Below are positions 32,485 to 45,127 of a stretch of 64,000 nucleotides of DNA, in pieces. The notes under the pieces were generated by a model, which saw only the letters and a program-made list of their open reading frames with translations, was not told where the DNA came from and did not search any database. The position numbers and the translations under genes are program-made. Source of the DNA: Siderastrea radians (Eukaryota; Cnidaria; Anthozoa; Scleractinia; Rhizangiidae); NCBI GenBank assembly GCA_964017195.1, contig OZ024887.1:61674811-61738810 (forward strand), in the 5' to 3' direction. Positions within the stretch are counted from its first letter, which is position 1; every line of letters begins with the position of its first letter.

Positions 32485-33165
32485 GGAAGACCTTAAGGAA
32501 GGACGTCTCGAGCCTCAGTCATTCACACAAAAGTATTTTTAAGAAAATAGCAATTACATTCCGTATCTTCCACTCTACTTATGTCATCTAAGAAATTTTA
32601 GTTAAACCAAGTTTATAAACCCTACAAACCAGTGACGACATACTGAACAGATTTCGAAAAGTTTGGAACGTCTATCAAATATCAAGAAAACATTTTAATA
32701 TTTTTAAAAAACACGTTTATCTAAACAGAGTTTGAATGTCCTTTAGCTTTAGTGTGAACAGGATATTACTTTAAACAGGCTTGTGTCAAAGTGATTCCTT
32801 GTGAAAACCAGATAAATAGAATTCGTGTGTTTACACCTCCTATGTTGAAGTTAATGACAAAAACCGAGAAACTGGATTTTAAAATACGAGATTCAATTTA
32901 CACCATGCTCAGCTATCATAGTACAACTATTCAACCTCTTTTACTGACCATCGTTTGACCGTCAATCTATCATGTCTATTGCGTCTCTCTGTCTCTCTGT
33001 CTCTCTTTTTTACCGGTAAAGGAACAATACTGATTACAAATACCTTAAGAAGATATCCTAAAGAATCAACTTTTACAAATGCTTAAAAATGACAAAGGTC
33101 CAAAAGTACAGAAAAACCTTGGTTCTAAGAAATACTTAATGTTTTAGCCAAAATTATCAAGTCAT
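32485..33165. other. Intergenic stretch, nothing identified
   Basis: AT-rich, with a short TCTCTCTG run near 32,985-33,005. No gene or element supported. Confidence 0.5.
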
Positions 33166-33169
33166 GAAT

Positions 33170-36100
33170 ACCTCAACTGTAAAACCATACGCCATAGGGA
33201 TCATAGGCCACCAAACAGCCGTACTTGAAATCTTGACAGCTTGTCATGAATTCTTTAACTGTAGTACCATGCGACATAAGAATGATAGACCACCAAACAG
33301 GCGCACTTCAAATCTTGACAGCCTGTCATGAAGTCCTCAACTGTAAAACCATGCGACAAAGCGATTATTGGTCACCAAACACCCACACTTGAAATTTTGA
33401 CAGCTTGTCATGAATTTCTTAACTGTAAAACCATGCGACATGGGGATGATAGGCCACCAAACAGCCACACTTAAAATCTTGACAGCTTGTCATGAATTCC
33501 TCAACTGTAACACCCTGCGACATAAGGATAATAGGCCACCAAACAGCCACACTTGAAATACTGAAAGCTTGTCATGAATATATTCCTCAACTGTAAAACC
33601 ATGCGACATAGGGATGATAGGCCACCAAAGCGATTATAGGTCACCAAACACCCACACTTGAAAGTTTGACAGCCTCTCATGAACTCCTCAACTGTAACAC
33701 CATGCAACATAGCCATGACAGGCCACCAAACAGGTGCACTTGAAATATTGACAGCTTGTCATGAATTCCCCAACTGTAAAACCATGCGACATAAGGATGA
33801 TAGCCCACCAAACCGGCACACTTGATATCTCGACAAGTTGTCATGAATTCCTCACATGTAAAACCATGCAACAAAACGATGATAAGCCACCAAACAGCCA
33901 CACTTGAAATTTTGACAGCTTGTCATGAATTCCTCAACGTAAAACCATGCGACATAGCGATGATACACCACCAAACAGGCGCACTGGAACTCTTGACAGC
34001 CTGTCATGAATTTCTCTACTGTAAAACCATGCAAGATAAGGATGACAGGCCACCAAACAGCCACACTTGAAATCTTGAAACCTTGTCATGAATTCCTCAA
34101 CTGTAAAACCATGTGACATAGGTATCATAGGCCACCAAACAGCCACACTTGACAGCCACAACTCTTGACAGCTTGTCACGAATTCCTCAACTGTAAAACC
34201 GTGCGACACAGGGATGATAGGCCACCAAACAGCTGCACTTGAAATCTTGACAGCTTGTCATGAATTCCTCAACTGTAAAACCATGCGACATAAGGATGAT
34301 AGCCCACCAAACAGGCACACTTGATATCTTGACAACTTGTCATGAATTCCTCACATGTAAAACCATGCAACAAAACGATTATAAGCTACCAAACAGCCAC
34401 ACTTGAAATTTTGACAGCTTGTCATGAATTCCTCAACTGTAAAACCATGCGACAAAGGGATGATAGGCCACAAAACAGCCGCACTTGAAATCGTGACAGC
34501 TTGTCATGAATTCCTAAACTATAAAACCATGCGACATAGGGATGATAGGCCGCCAAACAGCTACACTTGAAATCTTGACAGTTTGTCATGAATTCCGTAA
34601 CTGTTAGACCATGCAATATTAGGATGATTGGCCACCAAACAACTGCACTTGAAATCTTGACAGCTTGTCATGAATTCTCAACTGTAAAACCATGCGACAT
34701 AAGAATAATAGGCCACCAAAAAGGCACACTTAAAATCTTGACAGCTTGTCATGAATTCCTCAACAGGAAAACCATACGACTTAGGAATGATTGGCCAAAA
34801 GACAGTCACACTTGAAATCATGACAGCTTGTCATGAATTCCTTAACTGTTACACCATGCAATATAGGGATGATAGGCCACCAAACAGGCACACTTGAAAT
34901 CTTGACAGCTTGTCATGAATTCCTCAACTGTAAAACCATGCTACATAGGTATGATAGGCCACCAAACAGCCACACTTTAAATCTTGACAGCTTGTCATGA
35001 GTTCTTCAACTGTAATACCATGCGACATAGGGAACACAGGCCACCAAACAACCACACTTGAAATCTTGACAGCTTGTCGTGAATTCCTCAACAGTAAAAC
35101 CATGCGACAAAGGGATGATAGGCCACAAAACAGCCGCACTTGAAATCGTGACAGCTTATCATGAGTTCCTCAACTGTAATACCATGCGACATAGGGAACA
35201 CAGGCCACCAAACAACCACACTTGAAATCTTGACAGCTTGTCGTGAATTCCTCAACAGTAAAACCATGCGACAAAGGGATGATAGGCCACAAAACAGCCG
35301 CACTTGAAATCTTGACAGCTTGTCATGAATTCTCAACTGTAAAACCATGCGACATAAGAATAATAGGCCACCAAAAAGGCACACTTAAAATCTTGACAGC
35401 TTGTCATGAATTCCTCAACAGGAAAACCATGCGACTTAGGAATGATTGGCCAAAAGACAGTCACACTTGAAATCGTGACAGCTTGTCATGAATTCCTTAA
35501 CTGTTACACCATGCAATATAGGGATGATAGGCCACCAAACAGGCAAACTTGAAATCTTGACAGCTTGGTCATGAATTCCTCAACTGTAAAACCATTCTAC
35601 ATAGGTATGATAGGCCACCAAACAGCCACACTTTAAATCTTGACAGCTTGTCACGAATTCCTCAATTGTAATACCATGCGACATAGGGAACACAGGCCAC
35701 CAAACAACCACACTTGAAATCTTGACAGCTTGTCGTGAATTCCTCAACAGTAACACCATGCAACTTAGGAATGATAGGCCAAAAAACAGTCACATTTGAA
35801 ATCGTGACTGCTTGTCGCATATTCCTTTACTGTAAAACCATGCGAGATAGGGATGATAGGCCACCAAACAGCCAAACTTGAAATCTTGACAGCTTGTCGT
35901 GAATTCCTCAACTGTAAAACCACGCGACATCGGGATGATAGGTCACCAAACAGGAGCACTTGAAATCTTGACAGCTTGTCATGAACTCCTCAACTGTAAA
36001 ACCATGCAACATAGGGATGATCGGTCACCAAACAGCCGCACTTGAAATCTTGACAGCTTGTCATGAATTTTTCAACTGTAAACCCATGCGACATAAGGAT

Positions 36101-36715
36101 TATAGCCCACCAAACAGGCACACTTGATATCTTGACAACTTGTCTTGATTCCTCAACTTTAAAACCATGCGACAAAAGGATGATAAGCTACCAAACAGCC
36201 ACACTTGAAATTTTGACAGCTTGTCATGAATTCCTCAACTGTAAAACCATGCGACATAGCGATGATAGCCCACCAAACAGCCACACTTGAAATCTTGACA
36301 GCTTGTCATCAATTACTCAACTGTAAAACCATGGGACATAACGATGATAGGCCACAAACAGCCGCACTTGAAATCTTGACAGCATGTCATGAATTACTCA
36401 ACTGTTACACCATGCGAGAGAGAGGTGATAGGCCACCAACACTTGAAATTTTGACAGCTTGTCATGTTTTCCTCAACTGTAAAACCATGCGACACAGGGA
36501 TGATTGCCCACCAAACAGCTACACTTGAAATCTTGACAGCTTTTCATGAATTCCTTGACTGTAAAACCATGCGACATTAGGATGACAGGCCACCAAACAG
36601 CCGCACTTGAAATTTTGGCAGCTTGTCATGAATTCCTCAGCTGTAAAACCATGCGACATAGGGATAATACGCCACCAAACAGGCACACTTGAAATCTTCA
36701 CAGCTTGTCATTTTG
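33170..36715. repeat. 82-bp minisatellite, about 43 copies
   Basis: The consensus unit contains CTTGAAATCTTGACAGCTTG, TCATGAATTCCTCAACTGTA, AAACCATGCGACATAGGGAT and GATAGGCCACCAAACAGC. Units differ by substitutions and small indels. A block of about eight units (near 34,670-35,060) recurs about 656 bp later (from 35,325), showing a higher-order repeat. Since 82 is not a multiple of three, the apparent repetitive ORFs on both strands are artefacts. Confidence 0.95.
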
Positions 36716-36719
36716 CCTA

Positions 36720-37560
36720 AATTTCAGGAATTCTGATAAAATTTAGATTAAATTAACCTACGTTCGATAGAATGCATTACATAAAGAACACTTTTTGTCG
36801 TGGAGAATCATGCATAAACCACCCGAATTTTCTTGCAAAGATAATGCTTTGCATGATATATGAATCGGAATTATAGGGTCTTGGTCCTATGAACTCCGAG
36901 GACGTACCATTTAGAAGGACAAAAGCATCTTCTGATCGCTTTGAAGGCAGAAAGCTTAGGGTTTTACCCCCACGGCACCTTTTTACGTTTGCATCATAGC
37001 ATTAGGGTGGCCTTAATTGTTCATGTAAAATCACACTAGACAGCAAGGAGCCAAATGGGACAGTAGTAACGATACTTTAGCTCTTGCAGTGTTGTTTTGA
37101 TCACTGGTTTTGATCAACTTATCAAAAAGTTGAGATTTAAATATGATTGTAAACATTGAATAATTTTAAATGAAAGTTTACTTCTGCCCTTATTTCACGC
37201 TTACAAAGTACGGAGCTGATATAGACCTATCGTATACAAACGGGTCAAGTTTCATTTTGCCACACAGCCCTTGACAGCACCGTAAATATGGGCTGAGTAC
37301 TAACTTTCAAACGTAAGTAAACGGAAGTTGTGATTAGAATTTCCTTTTCCGCATTAATAACAGACAAATGAGAAGGAAAGTTTGGGAAAGGGAACGTGTG
37401 GAAGGATTTTCCAAATGTCTGTTTTGTTTTAATCAAGTGACCAATGTCATACAGCACTACACGTATTGGCACCTTGTCCAGCAAAATCTTTCATATTCCT
37501 AATTGCGAACATGATCCAGTTTCTAACCTTGTTACGCGGTCTTCCTGTACCAAAATTTCA
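36720..37560. other. Intergenic stretch, nothing identified
   Basis: No gene or repeat recognised between the minisatellite and the RING pseudogene. Confidence 0.5.
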
Positions 37561-37578
37561 GTACCGTTTTGCTTGAAC

Positions 37579-38000
37579 ATGGACGTTCAACATCTTTTAG
37601 AAAAGAAGCAGGGTGCCCATTGTTTAGAAACGGTGAAAAATTCCAAGACTTTGCCATGTCTTCACTCGTTCTGCTTCGTAGCGTGTCTCGACGACCCAAC
37701 AGGTTTCGATGGCAAAAAGACAGCTTCAAACGACAATCAAATTCCCTGTCTGTTAGACTTTCTTCCAAATCCCCCCAATGCAACACATACAACAACTTGC
37801 CCGCATCATTCCATCTCAACTGACTCATGAATGTTCTCACACTGAGACTTTGGCAGTGCACAGGCCCAGACTGAATGCAGTAGTTGCGACGAGAACAGCA
37901 GCAACACCGCAACTTTTTAGGGAAGGCTTGGCTTTTGCTGTGCAAAAGTTTCGTCGCAGTAGGTCATTCAAGATCACGATGACTGATTGATTGTTTATGA
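37579..38000 (+). pseudogene. TRIM-type RING pseudogene
   Basis: The plus strand begins MDVQHLLEK and contains KTLPCLHSFC, the diagnostic core of RING fingers in the large cnidarian TRIM family (E3 ubiquitin ligases). The first Cys pair of the ring is incomplete and the second half lacks the expected Cys spacing. After about 37,760 the homology (NLPASFHLN) continues in another frame, so there is at least one frameshift. It is intronless and truncated after the RING-linker region. The minus-strand ORF across it is a shadow. Confidence 0.6.
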
Positions 38001-39354
38001 CATTCTATGGGGGTGGGGACGGAAGAGAGTTTATGTTTTGACATTGGGTTTCTTGGGGACATGTCTGGGTTATTGTAATGCCGCCACGCTTATGTTTGGA
38101 GGTTGTTGACCCTAGAAAGAGTTAATCAGTCGCTCAAAATTTCATGCCCGACCGATCGTCGTAGGCAACAATATTGGAGAGGGTTTTCGCATTATACGGA
38201 TCAAAATACGCCATTTAAGAGCCAATGTCCACTAAGACCGAGCGAAATCAAAAATATGTGGCACATGATGAAAAATCAAAATTCTCCGTTTTTCGCCCAG
38301 AGATACCTTATGGTAGCTCTAGAAACGCGGTGGCATTTTTTGTTGAGAAACTATTTTTAAACCTCCAAAAAATTAAAAAACCGTTACCGCACTACGTGTC
38401 TCTACAAACACCCCGAATAAACGCGAATCATACCTTCTCGTAAACTTCGATCAGTTTAATTCGCGTCATGGAAAAATCCTGTTTTGAGCTTAGAAATGTG
38501 CTGTTGAAGGGTTTACAAGTAATTTGAGTCAAATTATTTTTTTGTGGATTAATTTTGAAGGTCATGGCAGGCTGCTGAAAACCACTAAAATTCGCTTGCT
38601 TTGAATTCTTAATTTGGCACAGTTTTTCAAGAGAAAGTTTCCCTCCCCGGTAAAACACCGAATCACTTGAAATTCAGAATTCTTGAAAGAGGAAATGCCG
38701 TTCTTAAACCAGGTTTAAAAATTAGTTTCAGGCTTTTTATCGGCACCGAGTACAAACGCTCTCAAAGTCCCGATAATTACAACATTAACACGTCAACAAT
38801 TGGCACATACTTCCGACCAACTAACCGAAAATGTAGAGATTTCTTCTATTTTGGTTGGTATTCGGTTGTAATCCACAGCGGAAAGGTAATGTCTAGCTCA
38901 CCTGAATATGGTGTTGTCTAAATATCAGGTTCTGTGCGTACTCTTTCATAATAACTATCTTGGCGTCCGGGGTCAACAACATCACTGAAGCATCGCGTAT
39001 TGGCAATCAACCCAAATGACGTATTTCCATCGCGCCTCGTTTTGTTAAAATCAAGAACCTTCAGGAATAAAATGATTTTGCCTTATTTGAACTTCAAAAC
39101 AGTTTTCTCCTATAAGACTTCTTTTCTTGATCGGTATTCGTTGCAAAATTTTGAAACGATAATTTCTTGCCGAAAGCTTTACACAAGCCTGTTTAGTTGG
39201 AGTCACGCAACAAAATGTCACGCACTTGATTTTACCTGACGTCGGGTTTGACCTTGGAGGGGGAAATGCACAGGAAACAAAAAAAAAAGACCCACAAAAA
39301 AAAACAACAAAAAGAAACAAAGCAATGAGAACTTTGAAAACCTGTGGACCCAAG

Positions 39355-39826
39355 ACCCGATTACCGTCAACTGCCGCTTATAAGCCCTGGGCTTACACGT
39401 CTTATACAACTTTGTAAGGGGTTTTGGGTGGGCTTATAAACGGAGGGGCTTATATCAGGGGGGGGGGTGGGCGTATAAGTTTCGAAATGAGCCACAGCAG
39501 TGTCGATCGAAATACGTTTTTAATTTACCAGTTTTTAATTAACCTTTGAAACGTCATAATAAATCGAATTCATTTCAATTTTAACAACAAAATCGAAACT
39601 GTAACAACACGAACGTAACCGGAACGTAACAAAACAGAAGCTCAGAGTTCATCCTCACAGTGTTCTGTGAGAGTGCTTAATATTAAGGAAACAGGGAAAA
39701 CTAGAGGGCGACTTATATCCGGGGGGAGCTTATAACCGGATGCATTTTTTAGTTTACAGGTAGATGGGCCTATAACCGGGGGGGGCTTGTAAGCGGTTGG
39801 GCTTATAAGTGGCAGTTTACGGTATT
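39355..39826. mobile_element. MITE with TACCGTMAACTGCCGCTTATAAG ends
   Basis: The left end TTACCGTCAACTGCCGCTTA is mirrored by the right end, reverse-complemented as TACCGTAAACTGCCACTTAT. GGGCTTATAA-type motifs are repeated inside. It is nested in the 5.46 kb transposon. Related sequence lies at about 58,790-59,265. Confidence 0.7.
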
Positions 39827-40214
39827 TATGTATTTATCAGTATCATTAGAGGCAGTGAAGCCTTGCCAAAACCTTGCCTTTTACTAGGGCTTTGAAAAAG
39901 AAATTATTAGGTCTCTATGTATTGGTCTTCAAAAATTGGTCAAGACAGGAGTAAGAATGTAAAAATGTATGTTGAGTTTACTCAAGCCCAAACCGGGGGT
40001 GTGGCCAGGGGTGCCGGAACCGTCCTTTTCGTTCTTTATAAGCTTGTCAAACCATTTTACGGCAAACCTAGCGGATTACACTTTTATACGTGAAAGTCAA
40101 AATTAAGTTGAGTTTGAAACTCAACTCCTGTTGAAATTCATCATGACAAGGAGTCCTAATGTTCAGGGCTCCTTGTCGCTTTCCGCCTGATCTTCTGAGC
40201 AGTGCAGGTGATGA

Positions 40215-40395
40215 AGGTGGGGAACCATCCTCGTGACGAATGGCTAACGCTCGAAACGTCAGCTTTCAATCTCTTCACGGTGGCTCAATTTACCTTATCA
40301 ACTCAGTTGATAAATACAAAGTTTTGTGTTTCGCTTCCCCACCGATGCAGCACCACAGTTTCTCTAGAAACTCCCTTGTTTGTTAGGTGACAGTC
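40215..40395 (+). mobile_element. Dispersed repeat relic with GAAACGTCAGC
   Basis: GGCTAACGCTCGAAACGTCAG, then CACGGTGG and CCCCACCGATGCAGCACCAC, is a block I recognise as a common dispersed repeat of corals, probably a Penelope-like element end. This rests on recall, not on a search. Confidence 0.35.
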
Positions 40396-41110
40396 GGTTG
40401 TGTGATATTTCTCCGCCTTCTCACGGTTGAGGAGAACGAGCTCGGTTTCGCTTAGAGCACTGCTATGGACGGTAGACCATCAGATGGCAGGGCCTTAGAT
40501 TTCAGCGCAGATATTGGTCTTATAAGTCCCATGCCATATGCTCTTCATACACGGACGGATTCCTTCTTTAGAAAACTGTATATTCGAGAGCATGCTCACA
40601 CCATCGATCTTCCAAGTAGCAACTAAAGGCTTGCAATGGACACGCACCGGATGACACTTAAGGATGGTTCTCCATCGGGATCTTGATATCGTGTCTGGAG
40701 TCTAGGAGGATAAATGTATCCGACTTAGTCTCCGCCGGCCTTGCGGTCGCAGGCTCCCTTCCCTCCATGGGGAGGAAACGGAGCCAGGAGCTTGAACACC
40801 ACGCCCAGCTCTGCTCCTAGTACTCCTGCGCAAACTATGGTGGCCCTGCAGGCCCTGCAGTGGTAGCAGCCAGCGCTGTCTTGCCGGAAGCCGACTGTCT
40901 TCAGGGCTGGTATGGTAGTGTTAATCTGCTTAATGACGTCTGCCATCACAGCGACGAATGCACGAAAGTGGGTACGATAAAAAAGTGTACTTACCAGAGC
41001 CCACTGGCAGGAAGACACCAATGTGTTGCAAAATAGCTTTAGACTCCGACTTGCCAATTCCACGGTCTGCTTTTCTCATTTTCCCGTTCGAGGCATACTT
41101 AGACAGCCCT
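40385..41110 (-). pseudogene. C2H2/DDE-like putative transposase, deletion derivative
   Basis: The minus strand reads RGIGKSESKAIL and ends an exon at VGSG with a GTAAGT donor (about 40,995-41,066). This is the same splice position as the N-terminal exon of the copy at 17,950-18,388. Almost directly after it come FRQDSAGCYH (about 40,859-40,894) and GGKGACDRK (about 40,740-40,766), then KIDGVSML (near 40,620), matching KIPGISFL in the other copy. A weak zinc-finger-like remnant lies near 40,400. The whole middle of the gene is missing, so it is an internal-deletion derivative, also with stops and frameshifts. Confidence 0.65.
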
Positions 41111-42045
41111 GGTAGAACTCAATATGACCAAGGTCGATTAGTTCCCTCTGCGCTATTCCCAGACAAGAGCGATGGGCTGGGCAAATGGTCCATGTTAAGA
41201 ATACTAATTAAAAATACTATTGTGTGTGCTAAAAGAAAATCAACGAAGCTCAACTTCTGAGTGGATATTGCTGATTCCAACACTGCAAGTGTGACCCGAA
41301 AAGTCTTTTTTTGCAACTGGAACAGCAACTGCTTGTTCATATCGCTTGTAAGAGGTGCAAACGCCTGCAACTAGTTTCTGAAAAGAATAAGTGACCTCTA
41401 TTCGCAGCCAAGGGAGATAACGGTTCGATTGGCTATTGTACTCGGTGACAGGGGTCCTGACTGCGAGAACTCCAAAGAACCTATCCTTTTGCAATGGCGC
41501 AATATAGAGGAAGCGCTCTACAACTACTGCGTGTTAAATCTGCGTGTGAAATCACGCCTGATTTCCAACAAGAAAATTATTTCCGCAAATGGCAGCTTCT
41601 CGAGGCGCCTTCTTCGACGCAACAATGGTGGCTTGCAAATAATATTGAAATCCTTCACCGTGAAATTAATTAGACTGTGGGAAAAATATCCTAAAATACA
41701 TTCATGCTAGGGAATATTCTTGTCTTGAAAAGTCGAACTCTGCAGTAAGATAAAAAAAAAACATATCGATGTTTGCTATTTTAGACTATGATCGGAAGCT
41801 AATACTTTCTGCTTCTAGTGAACACGTGACAATTTTTTCCTCTCGCCAAAGCGTCACAAAATGTACATCTATGTAATCTGCAACTTGTTTTGCACAGGTC
41901 AGAATTGTGTGGTGAATAGTCCCGTCATATGTAGTATCACTCTATTTCACTAGTCAAAAGATATTTCAGGCATAACTTCCGCGGTGTAACATGACACCAA
42001 ACAGGAGGACGGAATGTGAGTAAACAAACGCAGTAATGTAGCCAA

Positions 42046-42317
42046 GTGCAGGGTGGTAGCGAGGTATGTTTTTTCATCGCTGATCCCATTTTTGTACGCA
42101 AATTTCTGTTCCTTGATTCCAAAAGCGTGACCAAACGTCTTCCCTGATCCCACAAATGTGATACAGCCTGATCCCTGATCCCTAGAAGAAACTGCTGATC
42201 CCGATCCCATGGTCTGTGATTCCTGATCCCAGGGCTGTGGTCCTAGATCCCACCCTTCTGATCCCCGCTCCCACCCCTTTGATCCCCGATCCCACATACC
42301 TCGTTACGACCCTGCAA
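42046..42317. mobile_element. Small MITE with TGATCCC repeats
   Basis: TGCAGGGTGGTAGCGAGGTATG at the left is mirrored by CATACCTCGTTACGACCCTGCA at the right. Between them, especially 42,160-42,290, TGATCCC/GATCCCG motifs are repeated on the plus strand. The minus-strand ORF rich in Gly and Trp is an artefact of this repeat. Confidence 0.65.
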
Positions 42318-43674
42318 GTGCTACGCATTGAAATCTCACGATTATAGAGAAAAGTGAACTTAAAATTTTCAGGGAACTTGTAAAAAACAAATGGATGCCT
42401 TCTTTGTTAACCTTCGATATGCTTTAGTTTAAATCATGGAAAAAAATTCAGCTATCTCGGTGGTTTGTTTTTACGTTGAGGTAGTCCGGCATCTGGGATG
42501 AAAACGGGAAACGGTCATTCCGGTCGAGTTGCTGAAACAAACGCCATCACTATTTACATCGCCTTCTACCTTGTACAATTTCTTTCATAGCGTAAGTTAT
42601 TTCAGACGTCCTAATCTTTCGATTTTTTCCCATTTTTGCAATCTCATCACCAAAACCTATCCTGTGACTTGACCAGAACCCGTTGCGTGACAGACAAATT
42701 TAGTTAAATCAGACCATAATAACAGTGCGGTTTCTGAGATGAATGTGGAGACCACTGCAAAGTTATTAAGTTTCTTCAGGGAATTAACACAAAGAGATTT
42801 TAAAAATTCATTTGCCATTCGTTAAGGGATGTGAATGTGATGGCGGAGTCGTTATTCATTAGTTGAAAGTGAATCTGGAGATACGAGGAGATAACGGTCG
42901 ATTCCACGCGTCAAGATGGCCCTTGGACAGTACACCTAAAACTTGACAAAACCTGGAATTTAAACAAAATCTTATTCAAGGTGAGCTAGATATGACCTTT
43001 ATCCTGTACTTTTCATCCAAATACCGAAGGAAACAAGGAAAAAAATTCCAAGTTTTCGGCTATTCGGTCGGAGGCACGAGCCTATTGTTTGTACTGGTTG
43101 ACAGGTTAATGTTATCATTATAGGGATTTTGAGAGCGTTTGTACTCGCCGGCGCTGATAAAAAGCCCGAAACCAATTATTAAACCTGATTTTAGAATGGT
43201 ATTCCGTCTTTCAGGAATTCTGAATTTCAAGTGATTTGGTGTTTTACCGGGGAGGAAAACTTTCTCTTGAAAAACTGTGCCAAATTGAGAATTCAAAGCA
43301 AGCGAATTTTAGTGATTTTCAGCAGCTCGCCATGACCTTGAAAATTACTTCACAGATCTAAAACAGGACTCAATTACTTCATACACACCTCAAAAGCAAA
43401 CTTCCACGCTTAAAATGGGGGCTTTCTGGGGTGCGAATCAAACAGAGCGAAGTCTACGAGAAGGTATAATACACGTTTATTTTGCGTGTTTACAGGACAC
43501 GTGCGACGTAAACGTGTTAAAGTTTTTTTTCGGGCTTGAAAAAATTTTTCAAGAAAAAACTCCGCCACTTTTCTTAGATTACCATAGGGTATCCGTGGAA
43601 AACTTATGAGGGAATTTTATTTTTCATCATTTGCCGCCACTCGCTCGATGTTAGTGGACATCCCCTCTTAAGCA

Positions 43675-45125
43675 GTGAAAACAAATGGGAAAGCTAACAA
43701 TCGGAGGACTCAAAGCAACGAATCAATTGTTCATGACAGAATATAGCATTTTCCTCAAAGAGAAGGCTTATCTGAATGTAGGCAATGGTAAAATGAGGCA
43801 TACATTTAAGGCCTTGGACTTCTTGAGGTCTTATAAAGACTTTTCTGAAAAAAAAAAAAAGGAAATCCCGGGAGTAAACAGTCCGGGCCATAACCAGAAC
43901 TGGATATAAATTTCTTGTAATCTGATTGGTTGACACATGACCAAAACATTACGTTGACCGCGAAAGGACTAAGTTCCAGGAGAGAGTACAGCGAAAAACA
44001 AATCGAAAGCTTTCGATTTCAGCTCGCAGGTCTTGTTAAAGAAAGGGTTCAAACATAAACATAGACAATTCTCGTCATTCGGATGAGGTCTTATTCGGCA
44101 AATATTAGCTAGGGCAGCCGAAGCATCCTGAAAACTTGCTTACGGCTGGTTTGTAATTATACCATCAACGACGACGTTTCGGCCTCTATTGCGCCGAGAA
44201 TAATTTGCTGCTCGAGTTTATAAAAGCAGAACGCGCGGTATTCGTTGTCTCTGAATTAAAGTACTCATTCATCAGAGAATAAGCGTAGTCGAAGCTGTGT
44301 GGATGTGTGGTTCGGATTGTTGTGAGACTTCGCCTCACTAAACTGAAGGCGGACGGTACCATTTATAATGTTTCTCGGTAGCTCTGTTTTGCTTTCGGTA
44401 GCTGGCATAAGCTTACCTATATCCCGGCTACATGCGACGGGAGGATTCCGTGCAATTTTATAAACAACGAAGACAGTTAGTTTTTGGCACTGAAAATGTT
44501 CTGCCATGCCTGTGTAAGTGTTTCAGGCGTGCTTGTATAAAAGGTTCAGGATAACCCAGATTGTATGAATTATTGCTTGTGTAGAAAAATTCAGTGGTCA
44601 CAAACAAAATCGAGTGCTGAAAACTGTCTCTAATTGTTAGCTGTGGAAAATCCACTATCAATGAAATTTAAAATTCCAGTGGCCATCCTGAGATGGTAAA
44701 CGGGTGTCTTTCACCGCTGAGGCCTCAGAGGCTGATGTTAAAGCTGATTGCTTTTTATTTTTGTGCATACAGGGTTAAAATGTAAGCTAATTATACATGT
44801 ATTTTAAGCAGATATATTATATTCTTTCACATCAAATAAACTTAACCAACTGAAAATTCTACAGGATAGTAACAAATGGCCAAGGTACATGTTTTACTGT
44901 ACCAGTAAGGATAAAAGGATTCTGGCCCTGCAGTGAGCACATAAACAAGACATAAGACTTATTTGAGATAGGGCAATGCAATAGTCCCATCCAACCCAGA
45001 GCACTTATTAGAGAGGGTTCTAGTTTGAATAGTTAGTGTCAATGCAAAAAACAACTGAAAGAAGCTCCTGAATTGGCTTTGGAAATGAAATAAACTATTC
45101 CTTTAATTGTTTGCTAATCCACGAC
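43675..45125. other. Intergenic stretch, nothing identified
   Basis: No gene or complete element found. A GACGACGTTTCGGCC block near 44,168 resembles the ends of dispersed repeats. Confidence 0.4.
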
Positions 45126-45127
45126 TC

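Larger units (their letters stand above)
38215..43671. mobile_element. 5.46 kb TTAA-flanked DNA transposon, internally deleted
   Basis: The left end reads TTAAGAGCCAATGTCCACTAA. The right end, reverse-complemented, is TTAAGAGGGGATGTCCACTAA. The inverted repeats extend about 720 bp (38,219-38,935 and 42,950-43,667) with substitutions and indels; shared blocks include AATCACTTGAAATTCAGAATTC and GTTTTACCGGGGAGG (inverted). TTAA flanks both ends. It carries a minus-strand remnant of the C2H2/DDE-like gene at about 40,385-41,110. Confidence 0.8.

Noticed and set aside
33500..36701. Many ORFs on both strands of the minisatellite
   Set aside because: The repeat unit of 82 bp shifts frame at every copy; the repetitive peptides are artefacts and have no start, splice or family support.
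33170..36715. CRISPR array
   Set aside because: The units are contiguous tandem repeats without unique spacers, and the window is eukaryotic.
37532..37945. 137-residue minus-strand ORF
   Set aside because: It lies opposite the RING pseudogene whose KTLPCLHSFC motif is on the plus strand; the minus frame has no recognisable feature.
41950..42297. Gly/Trp-rich minus-strand ORF
   Set aside because: Produced by GATCCC repeats inside a small MITE.
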